64,000 bases of DNA from Roseinatronobacter sp052379845 (GTDB taxonomy: Bacteria > Pseudomonadota > Alphaproteobacteria > Rhodobacterales > Rhodobacteraceae): NCBI GenBank assembly GCA_052379845.1, contig JBQTCF010000020.1; one strand, 5' to 3'. Numbering within the stretch: position 1 is the stretch's first letter; each line of letters opens with the position of its first letter. The notes under the pieces are model-generated. The model searched no databases. It saw only the letters and a list, made by a program, of their open reading frames with translations, and was not told the DNA's origin. This document shows positions 23,743-33,002 of the stretch, piece by piece. Both the position numbers and the translations under genes were made by a program.

Positions 23743-23976
23743 GTGGACGTGAACCTTACAACAAGCTGGCAGGCAGTCGCAGAGGGCGAAGGGCCGGTCA
23801 CATTTGAAGCGCTAAACCGCAACGTGCGCTGGTGGGTGGCGACATCGGCCCCGACAACCACCGGGCTGTCAGCAGAGCCAGACAAACCGACATCGCTGCA
23901 ACTCGAATCGGGCGAAGTTTTATATTTGCGCGGGTCTGGAACAGCTGTGGTCCTCACCGCGAATCCAGTTACCTGA
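23743..23976 (+). CDS. small structural-type hypothetical protein
   Basis: A 77-aa protein from GTG 23743, with GAGG in the end of terS. Beta-rich: NLTTSWQAVAEGEGPVTFEA, QLESGEVLYLRGSGTAVVLT. It looks like a small decoration or fibre-accessory protein; no firm family. Coupled to the next gene by TGATG. Confidence 0.6.
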   Translation: MDVNLTTSWQAVAEGEGPVTFEALNRNVRWWVATSAPTTTGLSAEPDKPTSLQLESGEVLYLRGSGTAVVLTANPVT

Positions 23977-24263
23977 TGCGATTGCTTGCCGGTCATAACC
24001 TGCGCGCACGCGGCATGATACTGCCCGGCCATGGGCTGACGGGCCGCACCCTGCCCGCCGCGCTGCGCAGCATCACGCGCCTGTTTCCGGGCTATCTGGA
24101 TGGGTCGCGGTTTGTTTGCGCCGTGCCCGCCAGCGCGCATTGGCACAGCGCAGTCGGGGGCATCAACGGAGCCGTGTTTGACTGCGCATACCCAACCCCC
24201 GGCACAACGCCAGATGACGGCCCATATGCGCCGTTTGATTGTTCATGGAGTGACGAAGAATGA
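23976..24263 (+). CDS. hypothetical protein
   Basis: A 95-aa protein from ATG 23976, TGATG overlap. It opens MRLLAGHNLRARGMILPGHG and includes AVGGINGAVFDCAYPTPGTT. Cys pair and short strands suggest a virion or fibre-associated protein. Coupled by ATGA to the lectin-like protein that follows. No family recognised. Confidence 0.58.
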   Translation: MRLLAGHNLRARGMILPGHGLTGRTLPAALRSITRLFPGYLDGSRFVCAVPASAHWHSAVGGINGAVFDCAYPTPGTTPDDGPYAPFDCSWSDEE

Positions 24264-25792
24264 GTTTTATCACAACCCCGATTAACCCCGATCCCGCAAA
24301 TCAGGGCGGCGACAGCGGCGAAGTCAAAGCGCTGAAAACGTTGGCCATCCATGACTTCTACTTCGGGGCCGCAGCGCGTGCCGATGATCCCGATCTGGGC
24401 GCAACGCGCGAACGGATAAACCCGTTGCTGACCGCAATCGGGCAGTCCGAAATCGCGTGCGGCGAATATTTCGTGACCGCCGGTCCCAAACTCAACCTGC
24501 TCAACAACATCAACGCGGCTCTTGGCGCAGCAGTCGGCGCGAACAACGCATTCGTGATCGACCCCGAAACGGTATTTTCCGACACCGCAGGCACCACGCC
24601 CGCTACGTTTGGCGGCGGTATCGCAGCCATCCGAGACACAGGCGGGGCACTGTTTGCGGTGCAAGATACACCATCAGCCCGTCCGGCCTATGGCCGGCAC
24701 CCCGCATCGGGGCTGCGCAACCGCCTGCCGAACAACCGTATGGATGGCGCGGCAGTGGGCGTATTGGGTGCCGGGGGGGCGCTGCCGACAGGCTGGAGCC
24801 TTGTGAATATCGCCACTGGCGAGGTTGAGATCGTATCGCTGGCCCCAAAGAGCGGCAGACCGAATATCCGCATCCGGCTGAACGGCACACCCACGGGAAA
24901 CATCCAGATCAACTTCACGCCCCCCGCGTCGGTTTCCAGCGCGACGGGCCAAACATGGACGGGGTCAGCATGGGTGCAGCAGGTTGGCGGCAGCAGTGCA
25001 AACATTTCTGGTGTGGCGCTGATCAACACACATTTCAGCACAAGCGGGTTTCTGGGCGCAACCAATGGCGGCAGTTTTCTCAGCACGATAGAAAGTGATC
25101 TGCGGCGCGTTGCGTCCGGTGGTATCGCACCAGAAAGCGTGACGAACACAGGCGGTGTGCTGCAACTGATCCATGCGAGCGGCCCCATCGACATCACCCT
25201 GGACATATCGGCACCGCAACTGGAACAGGCCAGCGCCCCCAGCGCAGTGCAGGTCACGGGCGCAAACGGGTTTGACGTGACCGAGGAGGGACAGCGCAGC
25301 GTCTATTACATGCGCAAGGACGGCGTTGATGACCGGCTCACGCTATCAGCAGCGTTCAGCGGGCAGACATCCTACACACTCGCGGCCGCGCATGATGTGG
25401 CGTTTCTGCCCGCCGCCCCGAATGAGGGGATCATTTTCGGCGGCACAGGGCGCTTTACCAAAACCGTGTCCAGCGGGCTGCGCTGGCGCAACGAAAGCAC
25501 CGATAATCAGGTGGATTTTTCAACGCAATCCGTGGCGGGGCGTCAGGTGGACATGGTGCGCGTGGCCGGGGCCGCAGCGCCAGAAGCGTGGCGCAACGGG
25601 CAGGCCGCGACGATCAACACAACGGCGGGCAGCTTTTCGCCGCTTGTCGGCCTGGCGCATATCGGCAGCGCGGGCACCACATATTCCGCTGGCCGCATCT
25701 ACGGCGGGGCGCTGATCCCTGCTGCAATCACACCAACACAGCGCCGCATTGTTGAGAGGGCGCTGGCATATGCATCGGGGGTGACGCTATGA
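24260..25792 (+). CDS. putative receptor-binding protein with lectin-like (LamG) domain
   Basis: A 510-aa protein. The N-terminal part (FITTPINPDPANQGGDSGEV, AIHDFYFGAAARADD) has the look of a virion-attachment domain. The middle is a beta-sandwich region (IRIRLNGTPTGNIQINFTPP). The C-terminal 170 residues (YYMRKDGVDDRLTLSAAFSG, YTLAAAHDVAFLPAA, VDMVRVAGAAAPEAWRNGQA, ISAGRIYGGALIP-like end) match concanavalin-type lectin folds of phage tail proteins. It may bind host surface glycans. Its place between terS and terL, far from the tail genes, is unusual. Confidence 0.62.
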   Translation: MSFITTPINPDPANQGGDSGEVKALKTLAIHDFYFGAAARADDPDLGATRERINPLLTAIGQSEIACGEYFVTAGPKLNLLNNINAALGAAVGANNAFVIDPETVFSDTAGTTPATFGGGIAAIRDTGGALFAVQDTPSARPAYGRHPASGLRNRLPNNRMDGAAVGVLGAGGALPTGWSLVNIATGEVEIVSLAPKSGRPNIRIRLNGTPTGNIQINFTPPASVSSATGQTWTGSAWVQQVGGSSANISGVALINTHFSTSGFLGATNGGSFLSTIESDLRRVASGGIAPESVTNTGGVLQLIHASGPIDITLDISAPQLEQASAPSAVQVTGANGFDVTEEGQRSVYYMRKDGVDDRLTLSAAFSGQTSYTLAAAHDVAFLPAAPNEGIIFGGTGRFTKTVSSGLRWRNESTDNQVDFSTQSVAGRQVDMVRVAGAAAPEAWRNGQAATINTTAGSFSPLVGLAHIGSAGTTYSAGRIYGGALIPAAITPTQRRIVERALAYASGVTL

Positions 25793-26076
25793 ACCACACG
25801 CCAACAGTGACGGTTGCTGAACTGATTGAGGGCCGCAGCGCCACACATCTGACCGGGGACCGCCCGATCTGGCAGGACGCAGGCGGGCGGGCGTTTGCGA
25901 TTGCGTCCGGTCCCTGCGGGCCTTGGGTGCCTGAAGCCTGCAACGGTGAACCAGACCCCGAAGCGCCGATCATGCAAGCCGATGACGCCACGCCGGAAGC
26001 GCCGCTTGTGTGGTGCGCTGGTATGGACGGTCTGGCCGCGTTGGGTGCCATGGGGCTGGTGGTGGTGGAAGAATAA
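25789..26076 (+). CDS. hypothetical protein
   Basis: A 95-aa acidic protein, ATGA coupled to the lectin-like gene. Begins MNHTPTVTVAELIEGRSATH and ends in a hydrophobic AALGAMGLVVVEE. Possibly a chaperone or accessory of the upstream fibre-like protein. No family recognised. Confidence 0.58.
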   Translation: MNHTPTVTVAELIEGRSATHLTGDRPIWQDAGGRAFAIASGPCGPWVPEACNGEPDPEAPIMQADDATPEAPLVWCAGMDGLAALGAMGLVVVEE

Positions 26077-26079
26077 GCC

Positions 26080-27687
26080 GTGACAGCAACCGCAACCGCA
26101 CCGATCAACGCAAAGATATCGCCTGACTTTGTTCCTCAAACAGCGGAGGAAATGAAGGCATGTCTGGCGTCATGGGAATGGCGGATATTCAGCGGACAGC
26201 TTTACAAGATCATGGTCAAGACAGAAGGCGGGGATGGTGCAGGATTTGTCACGCCGTTCATCCCCAATGTGAACCAGCGGAAATTTCTCGCGGCGCTGCA
26301 CTATCGGAATGTGATTCTGAAAGCGCGCCAGCTCGGGTTTACTACGCTGATCGCAATCATCTGGTTAGATCATGCGTTGTTCAATGCCGACCAGCGCTGC
26401 GGCATCATTGCACACAGCCTAGACGATGCAGAAGTCATTTTCCGCGACAAAGTGAAGTTCGCCTATCACAACCTGCCGGAAAGCGTGAAATCATCATTCC
26501 TATTAGCGCGCGAAAGCGCCAAGGAGCTTTTGTTCGCGCACAACAACAGTTCAATCCGCGTAGCGACATCAATGCGTTCGGGCACGATCCATCGCCTGCA
26601 CATATCCGAAATGGGCAAGATAGCGGCAAAATTCCCCGAAAAAGCTATCGAAATTGTCACAGGCTCACTGCCTGCCGTGCCAACCACCGGTATAGCTGTC
26701 ATTGAATCCACCGCAGAGGGGCAAGAAGGCGAATTTTTCGAGATAGCGACACGCGCGGAGCGGCAGAGCCAGACAGGCAAGAAACCCAGCATCACGGAAT
26801 TCAAATTCCACTTCTTTCCATGGTGGAAAGACCCCGGATACAGACTGGACGCGAACCAAGCCGCGAACATCACCATCACGCCTGAACAGCACGAATATTT
26901 CGACACGATAGCCCGCGAGCAATCTACACATATCACTATCGAACAGCGCGCGTGGTATGTGGCCAAGCTCGAAAATGACTTTTCGGGCGACAACGAAAAG
27001 ATGTGGCGCGAAATGCCATCCAGCCCTGAAGAATGCTGGCGCCGGAGTATCGAGGGCAAGTTCTATACCGCGCAGCTGGCCGCAGCGCGCGCGTCAGGCC
27101 GTATCACAAAAATCCCGCATGTCTCAAATGTATTGTGCCACACCTTCTGGGACATCGGCGCAGGCGATGGCACCGGCATCTGGATCATGCAGCATATCGG
27201 CCCGCAGGAGCGGTTCTTGCGCTATATCGAGGGCTGGGGCGAAGGCTATGCCTATTACGTCAGGCTCTTGCGTGAAACCGGCTGGCTGTTTGGCAAGCAC
27301 TTCCTTCCGCATGACGCCTCACATGTCCGGCAGCTTCAGGACCGTGTAGGTGCCCCCATTGAGGCGCTGGAGGAATTGGCACCGGACTGGTCATTTGAAA
27401 TCGTCCCCCGCGTGCAGACCATTCAGCATGGCATTCAGGAAACCCGCGAAGCGTTCAGCCGCGCATGGTTTGATGAAGAAGGCTGCAAGGCCGGTCTGGA
27501 TCATCTGGAACTATACGGCAAGAAGTGGAACGCCCGCCTGGGCGTCTGGTCGCATGAACCCGAAAAGCTGGCCGGTCATTCCGAAGCAGCTGACGCACTA
27601 CGGCAATGGGCGCAGGGCTATGACCCGCGCCTGATCAACTCGCAGCAACGCCCGCGCAGGCGGACCAAAGGGGGCATGGCGGCATGA
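26080..27687 (+). CDS. terminase large subunit
   Basis: A 535-aa protein from GTG 26080. ATPase domain: the Walker A equivalent KARQLGFTTLIAII (residues 81-94), and the later HISEMGKIAAKFPE and IAVIESTAEGQEGEF typical of TerL couplings. The RNase H-like nuclease domain starts about residue 350 with TFWDIGAGDGTGIW, where the Asp is a metal ligand, and continues with LPHDASHVRQLQDR. It cuts concatemers and pumps DNA into the prohead through the portal encoded downstream. Confidence 0.95.
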   Translation: MTATATAPINAKISPDFVPQTAEEMKACLASWEWRIFSGQLYKIMVKTEGGDGAGFVTPFIPNVNQRKFLAALHYRNVILKARQLGFTTLIAIIWLDHALFNADQRCGIIAHSLDDAEVIFRDKVKFAYHNLPESVKSSFLLARESAKELLFAHNNSSIRVATSMRSGTIHRLHISEMGKIAAKFPEKAIEIVTGSLPAVPTTGIAVIESTAEGQEGEFFEIATRAERQSQTGKKPSITEFKFHFFPWWKDPGYRLDANQAANITITPEQHEYFDTIAREQSTHITIEQRAWYVAKLENDFSGDNEKMWREMPSSPEECWRRSIEGKFYTAQLAAARASGRITKIPHVSNVLCHTFWDIGAGDGTGIWIMQHIGPQERFLRYIEGWGEGYAYYVRLLRETGWLFGKHFLPHDASHVRQLQDRVGAPIEALEELAPDWSFEIVPRVQTIQHGIQETREAFSRAWFDEEGCKAGLDHLELYGKKWNARLGVWSHEPEKLAGHSEAADALRQWAQGYDPRLINSQQRPRRRTKGGMAA

Positions 27688-28214
27688 ACCAGTTAATCAC
27701 ACCCAACAATGTGCAGCAAAAAGCGCAGCATGTGGACACATCAGACAGCGATGGCACCGAACACTACCGGCCCGCCATCGATCTGACTGTGACCTATGGC
27801 CCGCCCATCTCGCGGGGCGATGTCCTTGTCTATAAGACATGGCTGCGCCGCGGTGGAAAATGGGAACCCTGTCTGGTTCTGGTGCCCAAGGGCGCGATAA
27901 TCAGCAACCAGCGCATCACACCCTGCATCGTCCCGCTATCCCGCGCCCATGTCTGGGCCGAGGAAACCGGCGATTTTCAGGACTGTCTGATTTCAGCCGG
28001 CATGTTCTGCGCCAACCTTGGCTACAACCCCTACAACCCCCGTAACCCGATGAAGATTATCGGCATCGTGCGCGACTGCCTGCATGATCTGCTGACCATC
28101 CCGCCGCGCTTCGAAGATGTCCCGCGCGAAGTCACCGCCGAAATGGAAGTCATCGACAACGCCACTGGCCGCGTCAAAGATATCGAAGTGAGTGATGACC
28201 ATGGCATCATCTGA
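27684..28214 (+). CDS. hypothetical protein between terminase and portal
   Basis: A 176-aa protein, ATGA coupled to terL. Contains GDVLVYKTWLRRGGKWEPCL, VPLSRAHVWAEETGDFQDC and NPRNPMKIIGIVRDCLHDLL. It overlaps the portal start by about 14 bp. Conserved position suggests a packaging or head protein, but no family was recognised. Confidence 0.65.
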   Translation: MNQLITPNNVQQKAQHVDTSDSDGTEHYRPAIDLTVTYGPPISRGDVLVYKTWLRRGGKWEPCLVLVPKGAIISNQRITPCIVPLSRAHVWAEETGDFQDCLISAGMFCANLGYNPYNPRNPMKIIGIVRDCLHDLLTIPPRFEDVPREVTAEMEVIDNATGRVKDIEVSDDHGII

Positions 28215-30480
28215 GACACGCAAATCAGCGATTGAATCGCGCTTCAAGCAGGACAGCCCGATTGACAGGCTCAAAACGTCCAGCCACCTTTTCGGTGAAA
28301 AACCGCTGGCCGCCATTGGCGATAAAAAGCTGGATGGCGAAAAGGCATCAAACCTGCACGACAGGCTGATCAGTCACTACCTGCGCGAACTGGACAGACA
28401 GGCCGATTGGCGTGCCCGGATGGAACGTGATGAAGATTTCTATGACAGCCACCAATGGGACCCCGACGACGAGCAAATCCTGAAGGATCGTGGACAGGAA
28501 CCGATGGTTCTGAACGTGATTTCACAATCCATCAACTGGATCATTGGCAGCGAACGGCGCGCACGAACCGACTACAAGATTCTGCCTCGCAAAAAAGAAG
28601 CATCCCAGCCCGCGCAGCGCAAATCCGAGATCCTGAAATATCTGTCTGACGCAAACAAATCGCAGTTCGCATTTTCTGATGCATTTGAAGAAATGGTAAA
28701 AGCTGGGTTGTCGTTCATGGAATGCGGTGTCCAGGAAGATACCGATGGCGAGCCAATCTATGACCGGTCGGAATCGTGGCGCAATATCATCTGGGACAGT
28801 CAGGCCCGCGAACGCGATCTGTCCGATGCGCGCTACATCTTCCGCACCAAATGGGTGGATACCGACACCGCTATCGCAATGTTCCCCAAGCGCAAGGAAC
28901 ATATCGAAATGTCGGCCGCCGCCGCAGAGGAGTTCGGGGGCAGTATCGACCGCTATGGTGATGATGCCATGGATGCGGCTGAATATGATGGCGTCCGCAA
29001 CGGATACTCATCGATAGAGCATCCTTCAGCCACCCGCGAGCGTGTCAGGCTGATCGAAGCATGGTTCAAGCTGCCAGAAACCACCGATGTCATGTCCGGC
29101 GGCGAGTTCACCGGCGAAATATATGACGAACTCAGCCGTGGGCACCGTGCACAGGTTGAATCCGGTGAAGCTGAAATCAGAAAGCGGCTGACCTTCCGCA
29201 CTTATGTCATGGTGATGACCACACGATCCGTGCTTTGGCTGTCTGAAAGCCCGTATCGCCACAACCGCTATCCGTTCTCGCCGATGTGGTGCTACCGCCG
29301 CGCAAAGACCGGCGAGCCGTATGGTGTGGTCAGGAACATGGTGGACGCCCAGAAAGACATCAACAAGCGCTTTTCCAAGGCACTGGCTATCCTGTCCAGC
29401 AATAAAACCATCATGGATGAAGGTGCAGTTGCCGATATCGATGCATATGCCGAGGAAGTCAAAAACCCCGATGCCGTGATCGTTAAGAAGGCGGGCAAAG
29501 AACTGAAGATCGATGCAGATCGCGAGCTTTCCGCTGCACATTTGTCAGTGATGCAGATGTCGATGCAGATGATCCAGACGCTTTCCGGGGTCACAGACGA
29601 AGCTATGGGGCGCACAACAAACGCTGTATCCGGTCGCGCCATCATGGCCCGACAAGAGCAAGGTGCAGTATCAACGGCCAAGCCATTCGATGCTCTGCGC
29701 GCCAGCAAGCAGTATCACGGTGAAAAGATGCTATCCTTGGTCGAGCAGTTTATGACCGAGGAAAAGAAGTTCCGCATCACGAACAGCCGTGGGCAACCCG
29801 ATTTTGTCACCGTCAACAACGAGGGTATGCCGGAAAACGACATCACACTGACCAAGGCCGATTACATCATATCCGATGACGACTGGAACGCATCGCTGCG
29901 TCAGGCGCAGGTTGTCGAACTTATGGAGCTAATGACACAACTTGCCCCCGTTGCCCCGCAGGTTGTCATGGTGCTGCTTGATTTGGTTGTCGAAGCCATG
30001 GACGTGCCCAGCCGCGAAGAAATCGTGAAGCGCATCCGCAACATCACCGGCATGGAAGATCCTGACGCTGATCCGAATGTGCCTGATCCTGAGCGTGACG
30101 CCCGCGAGAAGCAAAAGGCAGAGGCCGCAGAAATGGAACGCAGGATGGCGGCGGCGCAGATCGCCAAAGCCGAAGGCGATGCCGCGAAGTCCATGGCCCA
30201 AGCCGAAAAGGAGGGGGCCAACGCCGCCAAACTCCTGCAATCCCTCCCAGGCGCAGACATCGACCAGAAGCGCGCGGCACTGGAACTGGCGCTGACAATG
30301 CTGGCCAGCCCGCCACAGGCCACTGCAACCGCCGATGTCATTCAGGAAGGAGCAGAACAGAAGTCCATGCAAGGCATAGCCGCCCTGCAAGGTGGTGAAG
30401 AACCACCCGTCAGCCCTGAACAACAGGCGATGATGGAGCAAGGGGCCGCCATGGCCGCGCAAGAACAGCAACCCGTGTAG
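28201..30480 (+). CDS. P22-like portal protein
   Basis: A 759-aa protein; ATG 28201 is preferred, with 28195 possible. The pattern matches P22-type portals: RARMERDEDFYDSHQWDPDD near residue 70, GQEPMVLNVISQSINWIIGS, ERRARTDYKILPR, ESWRNIIWDSQARERDLSDA, and LSGVTDEAMGRTTNAVSGRA in the C-terminal half. The last 150 residues form a Gln/Glu/Ala-rich helical barrel (EKQKAEAAEMERRMAAAQIA). Twelve copies should form the DNA channel at the head vertex. Confidence 0.92.
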   Translation: MASSETRKSAIESRFKQDSPIDRLKTSSHLFGEKPLAAIGDKKLDGEKASNLHDRLISHYLRELDRQADWRARMERDEDFYDSHQWDPDDEQILKDRGQEPMVLNVISQSINWIIGSERRARTDYKILPRKKEASQPAQRKSEILKYLSDANKSQFAFSDAFEEMVKAGLSFMECGVQEDTDGEPIYDRSESWRNIIWDSQARERDLSDARYIFRTKWVDTDTAIAMFPKRKEHIEMSAAAAEEFGGSIDRYGDDAMDAAEYDGVRNGYSSIEHPSATRERVRLIEAWFKLPETTDVMSGGEFTGEIYDELSRGHRAQVESGEAEIRKRLTFRTYVMVMTTRSVLWLSESPYRHNRYPFSPMWCYRRAKTGEPYGVVRNMVDAQKDINKRFSKALAILSSNKTIMDEGAVADIDAYAEEVKNPDAVIVKKAGKELKIDADRELSAAHLSVMQMSMQMIQTLSGVTDEAMGRTTNAVSGRAIMARQEQGAVSTAKPFDALRASKQYHGEKMLSLVEQFMTEEKKFRITNSRGQPDFVTVNNEGMPENDITLTKADYIISDDDWNASLRQAQVVELMELMTQLAPVAPQVVMVLLDLVVEAMDVPSREEIVKRIRNITGMEDPDADPNVPDPERDAREKQKAEAAEMERRMAAAQIAKAEGDAAKSMAQAEKEGANAAKLLQSLPGADIDQKRAALELALTMLASPPQATATADVIQEGAEQKSMQGIAALQGGEEPPVSPEQQAMMEQGAAMAAQEQQPV

Positions 30481-30495
30481 TAAGGAGACCCAACT

Positions 30496-31509
30496 ATGGC
30501 TGATAAAGACGAACTGAAGGACCGCGACGACGATCTACCCATCTTGGCAGATGATCAGGACAATCAGGATGATGATGCCAATGCATCCGATGACGCCGAA
30601 CGGGAAGATGAGTTTGGCGATGACGAACTGGCGGATCACGAAAAACACGTGCTTGAACTGCTGTCGGATGAAGAACTGGCCGCCCTGAACGGTGATGACG
30701 ATGATCCTGGCGATGATCCTGATCAGGTCGAGGATGAAACACAGGCCGCCGCCGCCCCCCAGCCAGACCCAGAACCGAAACCGGAGCCGGCGCCCGCCCC
30801 TGCCGCTGTGCAGGAGCAAAGCACTGCACCTGTTGAACTGACCGCTGAACAGATCGAGTTCATCAACACCAAGGCCAAGGAAGAACGTCAAGAAGCCATG
30901 GACAAGTGGCGTGATGGCGATATGACCGATGATGAACTGCAAGCCGCGCTGGATCAAGTCGATCAGGCCAAAGAAGAAGCCCGTCAGGCCGCACTTGAAC
31001 AAGCTGCAGAGGAGCGAGAAGCCGCAGCCTTTGAGGAGCGTAAGGCTGCGTTCCATTCCGCCGCGCGGGAGTATCTCACCAAGGATTACCCCGAACTGGC
31101 CGCCAAAGAGCATATGGCAGAATATGACCGCCATGTGCGCCATGTCACAGGATCACCGCGCTTTGCCGGTCTGTCTGACAGGGAAATGCTTGAGGCCGCC
31201 CACAAGCTCTATGTGGCCGAGGCAGCCGCGCTTGGTTTTGATGCACCGCCGCTCAAGGGGGTCGACAATCCCGCACCCAAGCCGAAGTCCAAGGTCGAAA
31301 CACGGGCGAAGATGCACGTTCCAAAGCCTGATGTGGTGCCCACACTGGCCCGCGTTCCGTCCGCAGCGGCGAATTCGACAGTCGAAAACAAATGGACCGC
31401 CCTTCAACAGCAGTTCAACCGCGCCGATGCCGCTGGACGTGAAAAGATCATGAACAACTTGTCCGATGAAGACGCCGAATACTTCGCATCGCTGGACGTA
31501 GACGCCTGA
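30496..31509 (+). CDS. scaffolding protein
   Basis: A 337-aa highly charged protein: an Asp/Glu-rich first 80 residues, a Pro-rich linker, a coiled-coil middle (TAEQIEFINTKAKEERQEAM, LEQAAEEREAAAFEERKAAF), and a small basic C-terminal end that could contact the capsid (RADAAGREKIMNNLSDEDAE nearby). Placement between portal and capsid, length and acidic helical make-up are typical for phage scaffolds. GGAG lies seven bases before ATG 30496. Confidence 0.82.
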   Translation: MADKDELKDRDDDLPILADDQDNQDDDANASDDAEREDEFGDDELADHEKHVLELLSDEELAALNGDDDDPGDDPDQVEDETQAAAAPQPDPEPKPEPAPAPAAVQEQSTAPVELTAEQIEFINTKAKEERQEAMDKWRDGDMTDDELQAALDQVDQAKEEARQAALEQAAEEREAAAFEERKAAFHSAAREYLTKDYPELAAKEHMAEYDRHVRHVTGSPRFAGLSDREMLEAAHKLYVAEAAALGFDAPPLKGVDNPAPKPKSKVETRAKMHVPKPDVVPTLARVPSAAANSTVENKWTALQQQFNRADAAGREKIMNNLSDEDAEYFASLDVDA

Positions 31510-31519
31510 CAACAATGAC

Positions 31520-31547
31520 GACCGGCGGGCATAACCACTCGCCGGTC
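31520..31547 (+). promoter_or_regulatory. hairpin between scaffold and CsrA-like gene
   Basis: GACCGGCG at 31520-31527 pairs with CGCCGGTC at 31540-31547 around a 12-base loop. There is no T run, so it may be an RNA stability or translation element rather than a terminator. Confidence 0.5.
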
Positions 31548-31573
31548 ATCGTCCACCAATCAAGGATATAAGA

Positions 31574-31756
31574 ATGGCGCTGTGCATCAGGCTCAAACCG
31601 GGGGAAAGTGTAAGGCTCGGTGACAATACAGTTGTGAAGGTCGGGACCAGAACCCGCGGTGACAAGACCTGGCTCGAAATCGAGGCCCCCCGCGAGGTCA
31701 GGATAGAGCGCATCCCACTCGAAAAAACACCACATATAGATGATTGTTGCGAATGA
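31574..31756 (+). CDS. CsrA-like small RNA-binding regulator
   Basis: A 60-aa protein from ATG 31574, preceded by AAGGAT. It lines up along its length with CsrA: the N-terminal LKPGESVRLGDNTVVKVG corresponds to the R-x-GE-x3-IGD-x-V strand region, and EIEAPREVRIERIPLEK to the I-x-AP-x-EV-x-V-x-R-x-E-I RNA-binding end. CsrA dimers bind GGA in mRNA leaders and block or allow translation. Between scaffold and capsid it may tune structural gene output or act on host mRNAs. The match is by eye and FlbT-like proteins share the LKPGE motif. Confidence 0.65.
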   Translation: MALCIRLKPGESVRLGDNTVVKVGTRTRGDKTWLEIEAPREVRIERIPLEKTPHIDDCCE

Positions 31757-31770
31757 ATATCTACATGTGG
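31730..31770 (+). promoter_or_regulatory. inverted repeat before the major capsid gene
   Basis: CCACATATAGAT (31730-31741) and ATCTACATGTGG (31759-31770) pair at 11 of 12 positions around a 17-base spacer. It overlaps the end of the CsrA-like gene and lies 66 bp before the capsid start. It resembles the motif pairs at 23055-23128 and 47065-47114. Confidence 0.6.
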
Positions 31771-31836
31771 TAGATTTTATGAAAGTGATGGGCATGGATG
31801 TCCTCCGCAACCATTCTGGACGCCGAGGATATACAC

Positions 31837-32937
31837 ATGGCTCAAACAATTATCCCTTGGGGTGACCCAAAAGCACAAAAGAAATGGTCAGCAACCCTTG
31901 CCCGCGATGTGGCCCGCACCGGCTATTTTTCGCGCAAATTCATGGGCAAAGGTGAAAACAACATCATCGAAGAAAAGCTCGATATCGCGTCTGATGCAGG
32001 TGATCGCGTCTCTTTCGATCTGTCCGTTCGCCTGCGCCAGCGCCCGACAAGTGGCGACAAGCGTGTGAAGGGAAAGGAAGAAAACCTGCGCTTCTTCACC
32101 GATGAAGTCATCATTGACCAACTCCGTCACCCTGTTTCGGCTGGTGGCCGCATGTCCCGCAAGCGCACTATCCACGATATGCGCAAGATCGCCAAGGACC
32201 GGCTGGCCGAATACTGGCGCACCTATCTGGATGAGCTGAAATTCATCTATCTGTCCGGCGCGCGCGGGATGAATACGGAATTCATCGAAGCCTTCGATTA
32301 CAGCGGACACGCTGGCAACCCGCTGCGCACACCCGATGCCACGCACCAGCTGTATGGCGGCGCTGCGACCAGCAAGGCCACGATCACCACTTCGGACAAG
32401 ATGTCCCGTGATCTGATCGAGCGTGCTGAAACCCATGCGCGCATGATCCGCGCCGTTGACCCCGATGCGACTGACATGGTGCCGGTTAATGTCGATGGTG
32501 ATGACCGCTTTGTTACCGTCATGTCTACCTATCAGGAACATGACATGCGCACCGCCGATACCAACGGCTGGGTGAAAATCCAAGCTGACGCCAGCAAAGC
32601 AGAAGGTCGCAACAACCCGATCTTCAAGGGCAGCTTGGGGATGATCAAAAACGTGGTTTTGCACAGCCATGAAAACGTCATCCGATTCAACGATTTCGGG
32701 ACTGGCGGAAATCTTCCGGCAGCACGCGCGCTGTTTCTCGCTCGCCAGGCAGGGGTGATCGCCTACGGCACACCCGGCGGCATGCGGTATATGTGGAAGG
32801 AAGAAATGGAAGATTATGACAACGAACCCACCGTGGTCGCTGGCGTGATCTTTGGCTTTTCCAAGACCCGCTTCAACAACCGTGATTTCGGCGCACTGGC
32901 TCTGGATACCTACGCCATCCGGCCAACCGGAACCTGA
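31837..32937 (+). CDS. major capsid protein, N4-gp56 family
   Basis: A 366-aa protein from ATG 31837 with GAGGAT nine bases upstream. Sequence follows the N4 gp56 family: QKKWSATLARDVARTGYFSR near the N-terminus, EEKLDIASDAGDRVSFDLSV, the RLRQRPTSGDKRVKGKEENL and HPVSAGGRMSRKRTIHDMRK stretches, RLAEYWRTYLDELKFIYLSG and VVLHSHENVIRF. It should form the HK97-fold shell assembled on the upstream scaffold. A hairpin with three T residues follows the gene. Confidence 0.93.
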   Translation: MAQTIIPWGDPKAQKKWSATLARDVARTGYFSRKFMGKGENNIIEEKLDIASDAGDRVSFDLSVRLRQRPTSGDKRVKGKEENLRFFTDEVIIDQLRHPVSAGGRMSRKRTIHDMRKIAKDRLAEYWRTYLDELKFIYLSGARGMNTEFIEAFDYSGHAGNPLRTPDATHQLYGGAATSKATITTSDKMSRDLIERAETHARMIRAVDPDATDMVPVNVDGDDRFVTVMSTYQEHDMRTADTNGWVKIQADASKAEGRNNPIFKGSLGMIKNVVLHSHENVIRFNDFGTGGNLPAARALFLARQAGVIAYGTPGGMRYMWKEEMEDYDNEPTVVAGVIFGFSKTRFNNRDFGALALDTYAIRPTGT

Positions 32938-32951
32938 TCCAAGACATCACT

Positions 32952-32972
32952 GGGGCGCGCAAGCGCCCCTTT
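32952..32972 (+). terminator. terminator-like hairpin after capsid gene
   Basis: GGGGCG (32952-32957) and CGCCCC (32964-32969) form a 6-bp stem with a 6-base loop and TTT after. It is weak and may only partly stop transcription, or protect the capsid mRNA end. Confidence 0.5.
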
Positions 32973-33002
32973 CACGCACACCTACGATAAGGATCAACCC
33001 CA

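Noticed and set aside
30929..31453. Alternate-frame ORF within the scaffold gene
   Set aside because: Composition is Arg/Pro/Ser-rich as expected from a frame shift of GC-rich codons, and no ribosome site precedes it.
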